Shown here: in pieces, positions 56,368 to 64,000 of the stretch
Layout of the letters: each line of letters begins with the position of its first letter
Position numbering within the stretch: the stretch's first letter is position 1
Source of the DNA: Lyticum sinuosum
Lineage (GTDB): Bacteria > Pseudomonadota > Alphaproteobacteria > Rickettsiales > Midichloriaceae
Length of the DNA: 64,000 bases
Direction of reading: 5' to 3'
Assembly (NCBI RefSeq): GCF_034471385.1
Contig: NZ_JARGYU010000002.1
Span: 1 to 64,000 of the forward strand
Program-made: the position numbers and the translations under genes
The notes under the pieces: generated by a model
What the model saw: only the letters and a program-made list of their open reading frames with translations
The model's database searches: none
Told to the model about the DNA's origin: nothing

Positions 56368-57387
56368 ATGATGTTATATATTGCAAAATCAATGAATAGA
56401 TTAAATAATCCATATTCTGATAAATTAGTTTTACATGATAATATAAAAAAATATATTCCAGGATTACGATCTATAAGAATATGGGAAATAAATCAAAGTA
56501 ATCAAAATAATACTAAAAGATATGTTTTATCTGAAGTAATTTCAGATTATATAAATAAATATATTGAATTTTGTTCAACTCCAATAAATTGTTTAGATAA
56601 AGATAATTTTTCTAAATTTAATTTTACAATTGAAAGAAGAAATTCAAATATTTCTATTATTCCATTAAATATAAAAAAATTTAATTCATATGAAGAATAT
56701 TATAATAAAGTAAAGGAAATATTACCATTTTTTAAGATCAAAAATGGAAATATATTAAATAATATAACTCCTTTATTTTTAAATGAAGTCTTGCATATAT
56801 TTGATTTTGTTACAGATAATACTACCAATAAAATATATGAGTATTTTATACTATATTATTATAATACTAAAAAAATTATAAATGGTATAAGATTTTCTCT
56901 GAATTTTATATCAACTTTTTATTGTATTTTTTTTCCTTATAAACAATTCCGATCAATTTATATTAAATTATTATTTAAATCAATTTTTTCATCTAAATTA
57001 AGAAATATATTTAAAATATTAGATTATAATCATAATATTATAAAATCTCCTGGGTTGATAAATGATATAGATACAAAGATTATGTCTATAGACATAGATA
57101 ATAGATATATTAATGAGTATATTATAAACTCACAAATAGCTATTGCACTTATTAGAAAAGTTTATAGAATGTTAAATTTAAATCTTAAAAAGAAAAAAAG
57201 TATATTACCTATATTAAATAATCCATTTTCTTCATTAGAAGTAATAGAGAGATATTTATATTATATGGAAGAATCTCAATTTTCTGTTAATAATTTTAAG
57301 AAAAAATATAGAGATTATTTTTCATATATTGCAACAATATTAAAATATCATATTACTTCTACAAATACTGATATATCAATAATATAA
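56368..57387 (+). CDS. Unrecognised 339-aa protein
   Basis: Not recognised. It has a start ATG and reads MMLYIAKSMNRLNNPYSDKL, with a folded-looking middle (FLNEVLHIFDFVTDNTTNKI; RFSLNFISTFYCIFFPYKQF) and several Lys/Arg-rich helices to the end. There is no clear membrane segment. It has few long Asn runs, so a chance frame is unlikely. It is 144 bp after mnmE; its last 10 codons are duplicated downstream together with the end of the converging prfB. Confidence 0.65.
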   Translation: MMLYIAKSMNRLNNPYSDKLVLHDNIKKYIPGLRSIRIWEINQSNQNNTKRYVLSEVISDYINKYIEFCSTPINCLDKDNFSKFNFTIERRNSNISIIPLNIKKFNSYEEYYNKVKEILPFFKIKNGNILNNITPLFLNEVLHIFDFVTDNTTNKIYEYFILYYYNTKKIINGIRFSLNFISTFYCIFFPYKQFRSIYIKLLFKSIFSSKLRNIFKILDYNHNIIKSPGLINDIDTKIMSIDIDNRYINEYIINSQIAIALIRKVYRMLNLNLKKKKSILPILNNPFSSLEVIERYLYYMEESQFSVNNFKKKYRDYFSYIATILKYHITSTNTDISII

Positions 57388-57795
57388 ATATATAAGTATA
57401 TTATAAGTTTTTTATTAATTTTATTAAAAACGTAGGAATTTTATATTATCATTCTTATTCTTATTTATTATAAATTTATTATAAATTTTTATATATCTTA
57501 TTATTATTCCTGTTTAATATTATTATTCCTGTTTAATATTATTATTCTTGTTTAATATTTTGTATTTTACTTAATAAAACTTAATAAATAATAAATCTAC
57601 AAATACTGATATATCAATAATATAAATATATAAGTATATTATAAGTTTTTTATTAATTTTATTAAAAACGTAGGAATTTTATATTATCATTCTTATTCTT
57701 ATTTATTATAAATTTATTATAAATTTTTATATATCTTATTATTATTCTTGTTTAATATTATTATTCTTGTTTAATATTTTGTATTTTACTTAATA
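57358..57795. repeat. 238-bp tandem duplication of a whole intergenic region with both gene ends
   Basis: TCTACAAATACTGATATATC at 57358 (last codons of the 56-kb gene) recurs at 57596. Each copy runs through TATAAGTATATTATAAG, AAAAACGTAGGAATTTTATA and TTCTTGTTTAATATTTTGTA to the prfB terminal codons (TTTTACTTAATA, second copy ending near 57795). So the order is: end of gene A, spacer, copy of prfB end; copy of end of gene A, spacer, true end of prfB. Neither gene is broken. The first copy has one extra CTGTTTAATATTATTATT unit. Confidence 0.92.
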
Positions 57796-58916
57796 AGCTT
57801 GCAGAAAGGAATTCATCTATTTCTCCATCTAAAACAGCTTTAGTATTACTTGTCTCATGATTAGTACGTAAATCTTTTACCATTTGATATGGATGAAGTA
57901 CATATGATCTTATTTGATGCCCCCATCCTATCTCAGTTTTAGAATTGTTATTAGCAGCTTCTTCTTTTTTTCGTATTTCGAGTTCATATAATCTGGATTT
58001 TAGCATAACTATACACTCTTCCTTATTACGATGTTGAGAACGATCATTTTGAGATTGGACAACAATACCTGTAGGTATATGTGTTATACGTACTGCACTA
58101 TCTGTTGTATTTACATGTTGTCCTCCAGCTCCAGAAGATCGATATGTATCTACTCTAATATCACTATCATTGATAACTATATTTATTTTATCATCTATTA
58201 AAGGATATATCCAAACACTGACGAAACTAGTATGTCTTTTTCCAGCGCTATTAAATGGAGATATTCTTACTAGACGGTGAACTCCAGTTTCTGCTTTTAA
58301 CCAACCATATGCATTTTTTCCTATAATTTTTATTGTTACTGATTTAATTCCAGCTTCTTCACCCAAAATTTGACTTACAATTTCTGCTTTAAATCTTCTT
58401 CTTTCAGTCCATCTATAATACATTCTCATTAAAATACTAGTCCAATCATCACTTTCTGTACCTCCAGCACCAGAATGTATTTCAATAAAGCAATTACGCT
58501 CATCAGCTTCTCCTGAAAATAGACACTCAATTTCTCTATTAGAGAGATCTAACATGAGATTTTGCATATCATTTTGAATTTCTAAGAAAATTTCAGGGTC
58601 ATCTTCTGCAAATTTATATAATTCTATTAAATTATCAATTGTATTTTCAGCATTTTTTATTTCATTTATATTATATTCTATATGACTTTTTTCCTTCATT
58701 ATTCTTGTAGCTTCTTGTGGATCTTTCTCCCAAATATCGATTTGTGCTGCTTTTTCTGATAATTCTTCAAGTTTAGATTGTATTTTATCCCAGTTAAAGA
58801 TAGTCGCGCATGATAGATATAGATTTTCTTATTTTTTGTTCCATTTGATCAATTGTCATAAAATTGATATTTTTATTAATATTATTATTCTCATGATTGA
58901 TAGTTTTGTTATTCAT
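57761..58916 (-). CDS. prfB: Peptide chain release factor 2, with programmed +1 frameshift
   Basis: RF2 releases peptides at UGA and UAA. The main frame (from about 58795) has EIHSGAGGTESDDWTSILMR, the GGQ-containing RSSGAGGQHVNTTDSAVRIT and the class II tripeptide region SPFNSAGKRHTSF. The 5' part is in a different frame: from ATG 58916 (or ATG 58859) it reads ...MRDYL then TAA at 58796-58794. Slipping +1 on CTT continues as NWDKIQSKLEELSEKAA, which joins the main frame at residues typical of RF2. No frame with a start reaches the main part otherwise, except ATG 58699 which would lose the first domain. Start choice is uncertain; ATG 58859 gives the usual RF2 length. Confidence 0.93.
58791..58802 (-). 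promoter_or_regulatory. prfB recoding site: CTT TAA C, +1 shift
   Basis: On the minus strand the sequence is TAT CTT TAA CTG; after slippage of tRNA-Leu it reads CTT, skip T, AAC TGG GAT. The common RF2 recoding site is CUU UGA C. Here the stop is UAA, which RF1 as well as RF2 can read. The upstream Shine-Dalgarno-like AGGGGG of E. coli is not seen; GCGCGAC is at its place. Both peptides on either side match RF2, so the shift is real. Confidence 0.85.
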
Positions 58917-59062
58917 ATGATAATATCCTAATGTTGTTTAACTATTGTTTTAAATAATTCGTTTATAATTTATTACAAATATAAAAATGATAAATAAATT
59001 TTTAATTTTTTAATTTGTGTTAATTATTATTTATATAAATTTTCAACTTACATTATAGTCAA

Positions 59063-60244
59063 ATGAATATATTTATCAAGACTAATGAGTCTCTTCAAAA
59101 ACATTGTGAACAAATGTGGAAGCAACCATTTATTGCAATAGATACAGAATTTATAGCTAATAATTCTTCATATTATCCAGACCTTTCACTTATACAAATA
59201 GCATATGCATGCCCAGATAAAGAAAATTTACATAAAATAGAGGATGCAAGTTCTGTAATATCATCTTCTAATAAAGATCTTATTATAGTTTTAATTGATG
59301 CTAAAGCTGGATTAAATATGAATTTTTTAAAAGAAATTCTTGAAAATAAGCAAATAATTAAGGTAATACATGCATGTCAACATGATCATCTTGCTTTGAA
59401 ATTTAATATGAAGTGTCAAATGCAAGGGATATTCGATACACAAATAGCTAGAGCATTTATTAGTGAACATCGTATGATTTCATATCGCGCTTTAGTTGAG
59501 CATTATTGTGGTATTAAGCTTGATAAAAATCAACAAATGTCTGATTGGTTGAAAAGACCTCTAGATAGACGCCAATTAGACTATGCTGCAAATGATGTTA
59601 ATTACTTGTATAAAATATATCCTATAATATTTGAAGAAATTAAACAAAGGAATTATGGAAAATGGGTCGAAGAAGAAGTACAAAATTCAATAATTGAAAT
59701 TGAAGATAATAAGAATAAAATTGAAAAAATTTTTATGAATATTCTTTTTAAAGAAGCCCCAGATCTTGATAATCAAAAAATGGCACCATATTTAATGCGA
59801 CTAATAAAATTACGTGAAGATATTGCACAACAAAATAATATTGGTCGACAAAATATTATATCTGATAAAAACCTTCAAAATATTGTATATTGCATAATAG
59901 AAGAGAAAAATAAAATTCCTGTTTCTATTCTTAGAATAAATGCTAGTTTTAATCTGGGAAGTGAAAAAATTAAGGAAATTATGTCAGAAATAAATGAATA
60001 TGAAGTAAATGAGTATAAAAAAATAAAAAAAGAAATGTTAAAATATTATGATACATCTCATTTTGCAAGAAATTTAATTAATTTACTTAATCAAGTTAGT
60101 CAAGAAACAGGAATATCCGCAGATTTAATTGTAAATAATGCAGAACTTAGGCATATAACATCAATTGATCAATGCGATAAATTAAAACATGGCTGGAGAT
60201 ACGAAGTATTTGGTAAAAAAGCTAAAGAAATAATTTCACAATAA
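59063..60244 (+). CDS. rnd: Ribonuclease D
   Basis: A 3'-5' exonuclease in tRNA 3' maturation. The DEDDy motifs are visible: Exo I FIAIDTEFIANNSSYYPDLS, Exo II VIHACQHDHLALKF, and Exo III LDYAANDVNYLYKIY. The HRDC-like domain follows at about residues 205-290. At 393 residues it is the usual length. It diverges from prfB with a 146-bp spacer. Because both tRNAs in this window encode CCA, the enzyme would act before or up to that CCA. Confidence 0.95.
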   Translation: MNIFIKTNESLQKHCEQMWKQPFIAIDTEFIANNSSYYPDLSLIQIAYACPDKENLHKIEDASSVISSSNKDLIIVLIDAKAGLNMNFLKEILENKQIIKVIHACQHDHLALKFNMKCQMQGIFDTQIARAFISEHRMISYRALVEHYCGIKLDKNQQMSDWLKRPLDRRQLDYAANDVNYLYKIYPIIFEEIKQRNYGKWVEEEVQNSIIEIEDNKNKIEKIFMNILFKEAPDLDNQKMAPYLMRLIKLREDIAQQNNIGRQNIISDKNLQNIVYCIIEEKNKIPVSILRINASFNLGSEKIKEIMSEINEYEVNEYKKIKKEMLKYYDTSHFARNLINLLNQVSQETGISADLIVNNAELRHITSIDQCDKLKHGWRYEVFGKKAKEIISQ

Positions 60245-60326
60245 TAAACAATTTATAGATATTTATAGATAATTTTTTAAATTTTGTAATAAGAATCACA
60301 AATTATACAATTATAATGAGATCAGA

Positions 60327-60494
60327 ATGAATAATATAAAAAATACAAATAAATTACATAATATTAAAGATATTAAGAAAAATATTAATAAAATAGAGGA
60401 AACAGAAGAAACAGGAAAAACTGGAAAAATAGAAGAAATATCTAATAAAATAGAAAGAATCACAAATTATACAATTATAATGAGATCAGAATGA
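60327..60494 (+). pseudogene. Duplicated N-terminus of the Bcr/CflA-type exporter, separate 55-codon frame
   Basis: A 164-bp duplication (60291 onward repeated at 60455) copies the start of the following gene. The copy begins with ATG 60327 and reads MNNIKNTNKLHNIKDIKKNI, as the true gene does, then a variant of the TGKIEE repeat, and stops at TGA 60492-60494. That TGA overlaps the ATG (60491) of the real gene as ATGA. Translational coupling from this leader frame is therefore possible. It is too short to encode any exporter domain. Confidence 0.8.
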
Positions 60495-61885
60495 ATAATA
60501 TAAAAAATACAAATAAATTACATAATATTAAAGATATTAAGAAAAATATTAATAAAATAGGAAAAACAGGAAAAATAGAGAAAACAGGAAAAACAGAAGA
60601 AACAGAGGAAACAGGAAAAATAGAGGAAACAGGAAAAATAGAAATATATCCATCAGTTTTGATAATTATAATTATAGTTGGTTTTCCTCTTTTCTCAGAA
60701 ACAGTTTATACACCATCATTACCAAGTATAGCTTTATATTTTAAATCTTCTGCATCTATGGCAGAAAATACATTAGGATTTTATCTAGTTGGATTTGCAT
60801 TAGGTACTGCAATATGGGGGAATTTATCTGATTATATTGGAAGAAAAAAAAGTCTTTTAATAGGCTTAATGATTTATATTATTTCTTGTTTGGGTTGTTA
60901 TTTTTCTTCTACCATTGAAATACTTATCATTGCACGTTTTTTCCAAGCATTCGGTGGTAGTAGTGGTAGTGTCTTAGGGCAAGTAATATGTAGGGATAGT
61001 TTTAGTGGTAAAAAACTTGGATATGTTTTTTCAGCAATAGGGACTGCAATATCTATATTTCCTGCAATTGGTCCATTATTTGGAGGATTTGTAGTAGAAC
61101 ATACACATTGGAATAATATTTTTATTTGTCTTTTGATAATTTGTATTATAATCATGATTTTATCATTAATAAAATTGCCTGAAACTAATAAAAATATATA
61201 TTTTAATAATAAATCTAATATTAGTGACATATATTTAAAAAATTTTTATGCTATAATTTCTTCTTTCAAATATATATTTTCTAATAAGCAAACAATTTGT
61301 TGTATTATTATTGTAAGTCTTACTCAAGGAATGGGATTTAGTTACTTTGGTGAAGCCCCATTTATATTTATAAAAAATTTAAACTTTTCTCCATCACAAT
61401 ATGGAATAACATTTACTATAATATCAGCTGCAGGAATTATAGGAGGTGTTATTAATAAAAAATTACAGGAATCTGTTGTACCACATAAAATTATCATGTA
61501 CGGATCTTTATTATGCTTTATGGGCAATACATTCTTTCTTATTGCATCATATCTCCATGAATCTCTAAATATAATTTCTATACATGAAATGGCATTATTA
61601 TGTATTATCAGTCAAATTATAACAAGAATAGGAACAAGCTTTCTTATGATTAATGCATTAATGTTATCTCTCTATGGATATAATCAGAACATTGGAACAG
61701 CATCTAGTATATTTTCTTTGATAACTTATTGTTTTACATCATGCATCACATTTGGTATGAGCATACTTCATAATGGTATGAGTATAACTATGCCATTATA
61801 TTTTATAATTTTATTAACGATTATTATTATCATTTCTGTTTTTTTATTAAAAATTATGAATAAATATTATAATATTATTGATTAA
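60491..61885 (+). CDS. MFS drug exporter, Bcr/CflA family
   Basis: Proton-coupled exporter of 12 membrane segments. After a hydrophilic N-terminal region with tandem TGKIEETGK repeats (residues 20-50) it begins IYPSVLIIIIIVGFPLFSET and VYTPSLPSIALYF, as Bcr/CflA proteins do. The MFS motif A loop is GNLSDYIGRKKSLLIGL and motif C GSVLGQVICRDSFSGKKLGY (20 residues). FPAIGPLFGGFVVE follows. 464 residues. Substrate unknown; the usual family members export bicyclomycin, chloramphenicol or cysteine. The duplicated 5' end lies just upstream. Confidence 0.92.
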   Translation: MNNIKNTNKLHNIKDIKKNINKIGKTGKIEKTGKTEETEETGKIEETGKIEIYPSVLIIIIIVGFPLFSETVYTPSLPSIALYFKSSASMAENTLGFYLVGFALGTAIWGNLSDYIGRKKSLLIGLMIYIISCLGCYFSSTIEILIIARFFQAFGGSSGSVLGQVICRDSFSGKKLGYVFSAIGTAISIFPAIGPLFGGFVVEHTHWNNIFICLLIICIIIMILSLIKLPETNKNIYFNNKSNISDIYLKNFYAIISSFKYIFSNKQTICCIIIVSLTQGMGFSYFGEAPFIFIKNLNFSPSQYGITFTIISAAGIIGGVINKKLQESVVPHKIIMYGSLLCFMGNTFFLIASYLHESLNIISIHEMALLCIISQIITRIGTSFLMINALMLSLYGYNQNIGTASSIFSLITYCFTSCITFGMSILHNGMSITMPLYFIILLTIIIIISVFLLKIMNKYYNIID

Positions 61886-61939
61886 GTAAATCTATTTAAA
61901 ATAAAAATAAAAATAAAAAAAATATAATATAAATAAATA

Positions 61940-62917
61940 ATGATTAATATAACACAACGTCAACGTAGATATCGTATTAATAAATGGATTAGAAAGATTA
62001 CTAATCAATTATATCTTACTTGTGATGATGTCATATATCCTATTTTTATTCATTTAGAAGATGATATTTTGATTAAAAATAATAATTTCTTGAAATCATA
62101 TTCAATTCAAAATGCTATAGAAGAAATCAAAATAGCTTATGAACTTGGAATTTCAGCACTAATGTTATTCCCGATAATACCTTCAATATTAAAAGATGAT
62201 ATTGGAAGTTATTCTTTAAATAATAATAATTTTTTTTTCAAAGCAATAAAAAATATAAAAGATAATTTTCCAGAAATAGGAGTTATTGTTGATGTAGCTC
62301 TTGACCCATATACATCTCATGGACATGATGGAATAATAAATTCAGATGGAATATTATTAAATGATCAGACAGTTGTTATACTTGCTAATTATGCAAAACT
62401 TCTTGCAGAAGCAGGCGCTGATGTTCTTGCACCATCAGATATGACTGATGGTAGAGTCAAAGCTATTAGAAATGTTTTAGATGAAAATGGATATAATTAT
62501 AAATTAATATTCTCATATAGTGCTAAATATGCATCATCTCTTTATATGCCGTTTAGAGATCATGTAGGGTCTTATTCTGTTGGTGATAAGTTTAATTATC
62601 AACTTGATCCAAGAGATTTAAATGGTTCTATGAGAAAAATAAAAGCTGATATAGATGAAGGGGCTGATGCAATAATAATAAAACCAGCATCTTTCTATCT
62701 TGATATTATTTATCGTGCTAGTATTGAACATAATATACCTATTATAGCATATCAAGTTAGTGGTGAGTATGCTATGATGAAGTGCGCAGCTATGAATAAT
62801 ATGATTGATTATGAAAAAACACTTTTAGAATCAATGATTTCATTTAAAAGAGCTGGTGCATGTGCTTGTATTACATATAGTGCTTTAGATTATGCAAAAA
62901 ATATTAAAAAATATTAA
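61940..62917 (+). CDS. hemB: Delta-aminolevulinic acid dehydratase (porphobilinogen synthase)
   Basis: Joins two 5-aminolevulinates into porphobilinogen for heme synthesis. Family blocks: RQRRYRINKWIRKIT, YPIFIHLEDD, DVALDPYTSHGHDGIIN, and APSDMTDGRVKAIRNVLDE (19 residues). The active-site lysines are in IFSYSAKYASSLY and AIIIKPASFYLDII; the second is LMVKP in others. QVSGEYAMMK and KRAGACACITY complete the signature. 325 residues is normal. The N-terminal metal-site cysteines of zinc forms are absent, so it is probably a magnesium type. lolA follows by 24 bp. Confidence 0.97.
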   Translation: MINITQRQRRYRINKWIRKITNQLYLTCDDVIYPIFIHLEDDILIKNNNFLKSYSIQNAIEEIKIAYELGISALMLFPIIPSILKDDIGSYSLNNNNFFFKAIKNIKDNFPEIGVIVDVALDPYTSHGHDGIINSDGILLNDQTVVILANYAKLLAEAGADVLAPSDMTDGRVKAIRNVLDENGYNYKLIFSYSAKYASSLYMPFRDHVGSYSVGDKFNYQLDPRDLNGSMRKIKADIDEGADAIIIKPASFYLDIIYRASIEHNIPIIAYQVSGEYAMMKCAAMNNMIDYEKTLLESMISFKRAGACACITYSALDYAKNIKKY

Positions 62918-62941
62918 TTTTATTAAATTTTTAATTTGAAG

Positions 62942-63814
62942 ATGACAATTAAGACTGATAAATATAATTCTTACATAAAATTTTTATATTTATTATCAAT
63001 TTTATGTTTTTTTACAACATTAGATGTTATATCATCAAATCTTATAGCTTATGATAATATAAAGAATTCTCAAAAATGTACAAATAATGAATCGGAAAAA
63101 TATCTGAATTATATACTAGAACTAAAATCATTGAGTGCTGATTTTATACAACATGATCATAATGATATGAATGGTAAAATTGTTATGAAATCACCAAATA
63201 AAATGAAAATAGAATACTTAAATCCAAATCATTTATTAATATTAGCTAATAATAATAAAATAACGATGTATGATTTTTTATTAAAAGAAACATCATTTAT
63301 AGATGATCCATTTAAAATTAGTAGCATAATTGGTAATAAAAAAGTCAAAGAGAAATTTTTTATTGATTGTATTAAATTATCTGAATTTTATAGTAAACAA
63401 CTTCCAGATGTTAAAGAAAAATCATTAAAAGTAAATGATAATTTTAAAAATAGTTTAATAAAAGATAAATCATATAATTCAAATTTAAATGATAAAAATT
63501 CTATTATAGAAGAAAAAACAAATCATTCTGAGGAAATATCTTTAAAATTTAAATTAAAAAATCAATTAAATAAAGATTCTTTGCATCTAGCAGAAGTAAA
63601 TGGTATGATTATTGTCATTCAAAATAATAGCAGTTATACCACAATTAACAATAGTAAATTAGATAATTTAACAGTAAAAAAATTTATTACAATAAATGCA
63701 AATGATCAAATTGTCAGTGAGATTTTTCTAAAAAATATTCAAATCAATAGAGAAATTGATGATAAAATTTTTATTTTTAAAGATCCAAATTTAATTAGTA
63801 ATGATGAATGGTAA
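62942..63814 (+). CDS. lolA: Outer-membrane lipoprotein carrier protein LolA
   Basis: Periplasmic chaperone that ferries lipoproteins to the outer membrane. A hydrophobic signal segment (KFLYLLSILCFFTTLDVISS) is followed by YLNYILELKSLSADFIQHDH, DMNGKIVMKSPNKMKIEYLN and PNHLLILANNNKITMYDFLL, matching LolA's beta strands (family SADFTQ, G-L-L-RPG-LRWEY--P---LIVAD). The second half has GMIIVIQNNSSYTTINNSKL and FLKNIQINREIDDKIFIFKD. An insertion at about 160-195 is Lys/Asn/Ser-rich. I start at ATG 62942; TTG 62936 is two codons upstream. Only AT-rich sequence remains to the window end. Confidence 0.88.
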   Translation: MTIKTDKYNSYIKFLYLLSILCFFTTLDVISSNLIAYDNIKNSQKCTNNESEKYLNYILELKSLSADFIQHDHNDMNGKIVMKSPNKMKIEYLNPNHLLILANNNKITMYDFLLKETSFIDDPFKISSIIGNKKVKEKFFIDCIKLSEFYSKQLPDVKEKSLKVNDNFKNSLIKDKSYNSNLNDKNSIIEEKTNHSEEISLKFKLKNQLNKDSLHLAEVNGMIIVIQNNSSYTTINNSKLDNLTVKKFITINANDQIVSEIFLKNIQINREIDDKIFIFKDPNLISNDEW

Positions 63815-64000
63815 AATATAATAATATATATTTAATATATATTTAATTGTAAGAATTTATAATAAAAGTTTAATAATTTTTTAATATTTAATAATCTTTT
63901 AATATTTAATAAATTAATTAAAATAATTAAAAACTAAATAAATTATTATTAGCTATTTATACAGAATTATTTAAGTATTAAAAATTGTTATTTTATTATG

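Noticed and set aside
57761..58699. prfB as an N-terminally truncated or frameshifted pseudogene
   Set aside because: The missing N-terminal part is present upstream in the -1 position and joins through a CTT TAA C site, the normal place for RF2 recoding.
60898..61230. 110-codon minus-strand frame antisense to the exporter
   Set aside because: Shadow of the membrane segments of the MFS gene; no independent support.

Overview
The window is one piece of a very AT-rich bacterial chromosome with long, almost pure A/T spacers and Asn/Lys/Ile-rich proteins. The gene set points to an alphaproteobacterium of the order Rickettsiales, probably an obligate intracellular endosymbiont. Indicators are paired propionyl-CoA carboxylase genes (pccA, pccB), COQ9, a DUF155/RMD1 protein, a DUF1013/TrcR cell-cycle regulator, an adrenodoxin-type ferredoxin, a polyhydroxyalkanoate synthase and one isolated gene-transfer-agent tail gene. 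The family cannot be fixed from this window. UGA is a stop codon (prmC ends with it) and UGG encodes Trp, so the standard bacterial code applies. No rRNA, transposase or CRISPR array was seen.

Layout. 1-5.6 kb: a partial GC-richer Lys/Gly/Ser-rich gene, rpoZ, a tandem repeat array, then ispA, trmD, rpsK and rpsM on the minus strand. 6.2-16.6 kb: atpD, ftsZ, an RMD1-like protein, tRNA-Arg(CCG), pccB, mscS, COQ9, lepB and rnc. 16.6-23.3 kb (minus): feoB and feoA behind a perfect Fur-box palindrome, a dicarboxylate symporter and secA. 23.5-33.6 kb: a small unknown gene, queA, secD, hemW, gpsA, mnmA and an unrecognised membrane-anchored protein. 33.8-42.7 kb: pccA, ferredoxin, trcR, prmC, tRNA-Tyr, glyA and two unknowns. 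43.1-50.8 kb: phaC, radA, gltX and murE. 51.3-63.8 kb: an unknown gene, a GTA tail protein, murI, mnmE, an unknown, prfB with a programmed frameshift, rnd, a Bcr/CflA-type exporter, hemB and lolA.

Most genes are housekeeping: translation and tRNA modification (rpsK, rpsM, trmD, queA, mnmA, mnmE, gltX, prfB, prmC), secretion and envelope (secA, secD, lepB, lolA, murE, murI, ispA), division (ftsZ), energy and cofactors (atpD, COQ9, hemB, hemW, ferredoxin), carbon storage and propionyl-CoA metabolism (phaC, pccA, pccB) and iron uptake (feoA, feoB). Operon structure is loose. Only murI-mnmE, feoA-feoB, gpsA-mnmA and hemB-lolA are tightly spaced, and the ribosomal alpha operon is broken up.

The most striking feature is pervasive local tandem duplication. 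Units of roughly 90-240 bp are repeated next to genes, and several include the terminal codons of the neighbouring gene (secD, the 32-kb unknown, ferredoxin, murE, the 56-kb unknown together with prfB, and the 5' end of the 60-kb exporter) while leaving one intact gene. Within genes, in-frame tandem repeats expand proteins at inter-domain positions (prmC 4 x about 30 aa, mnmE 5 x about 29 aa, smaller ones in hemW, gltX and the exporter). I read these as products of an ongoing tandem-duplication process, but the mechanism is not visible in the sequence.
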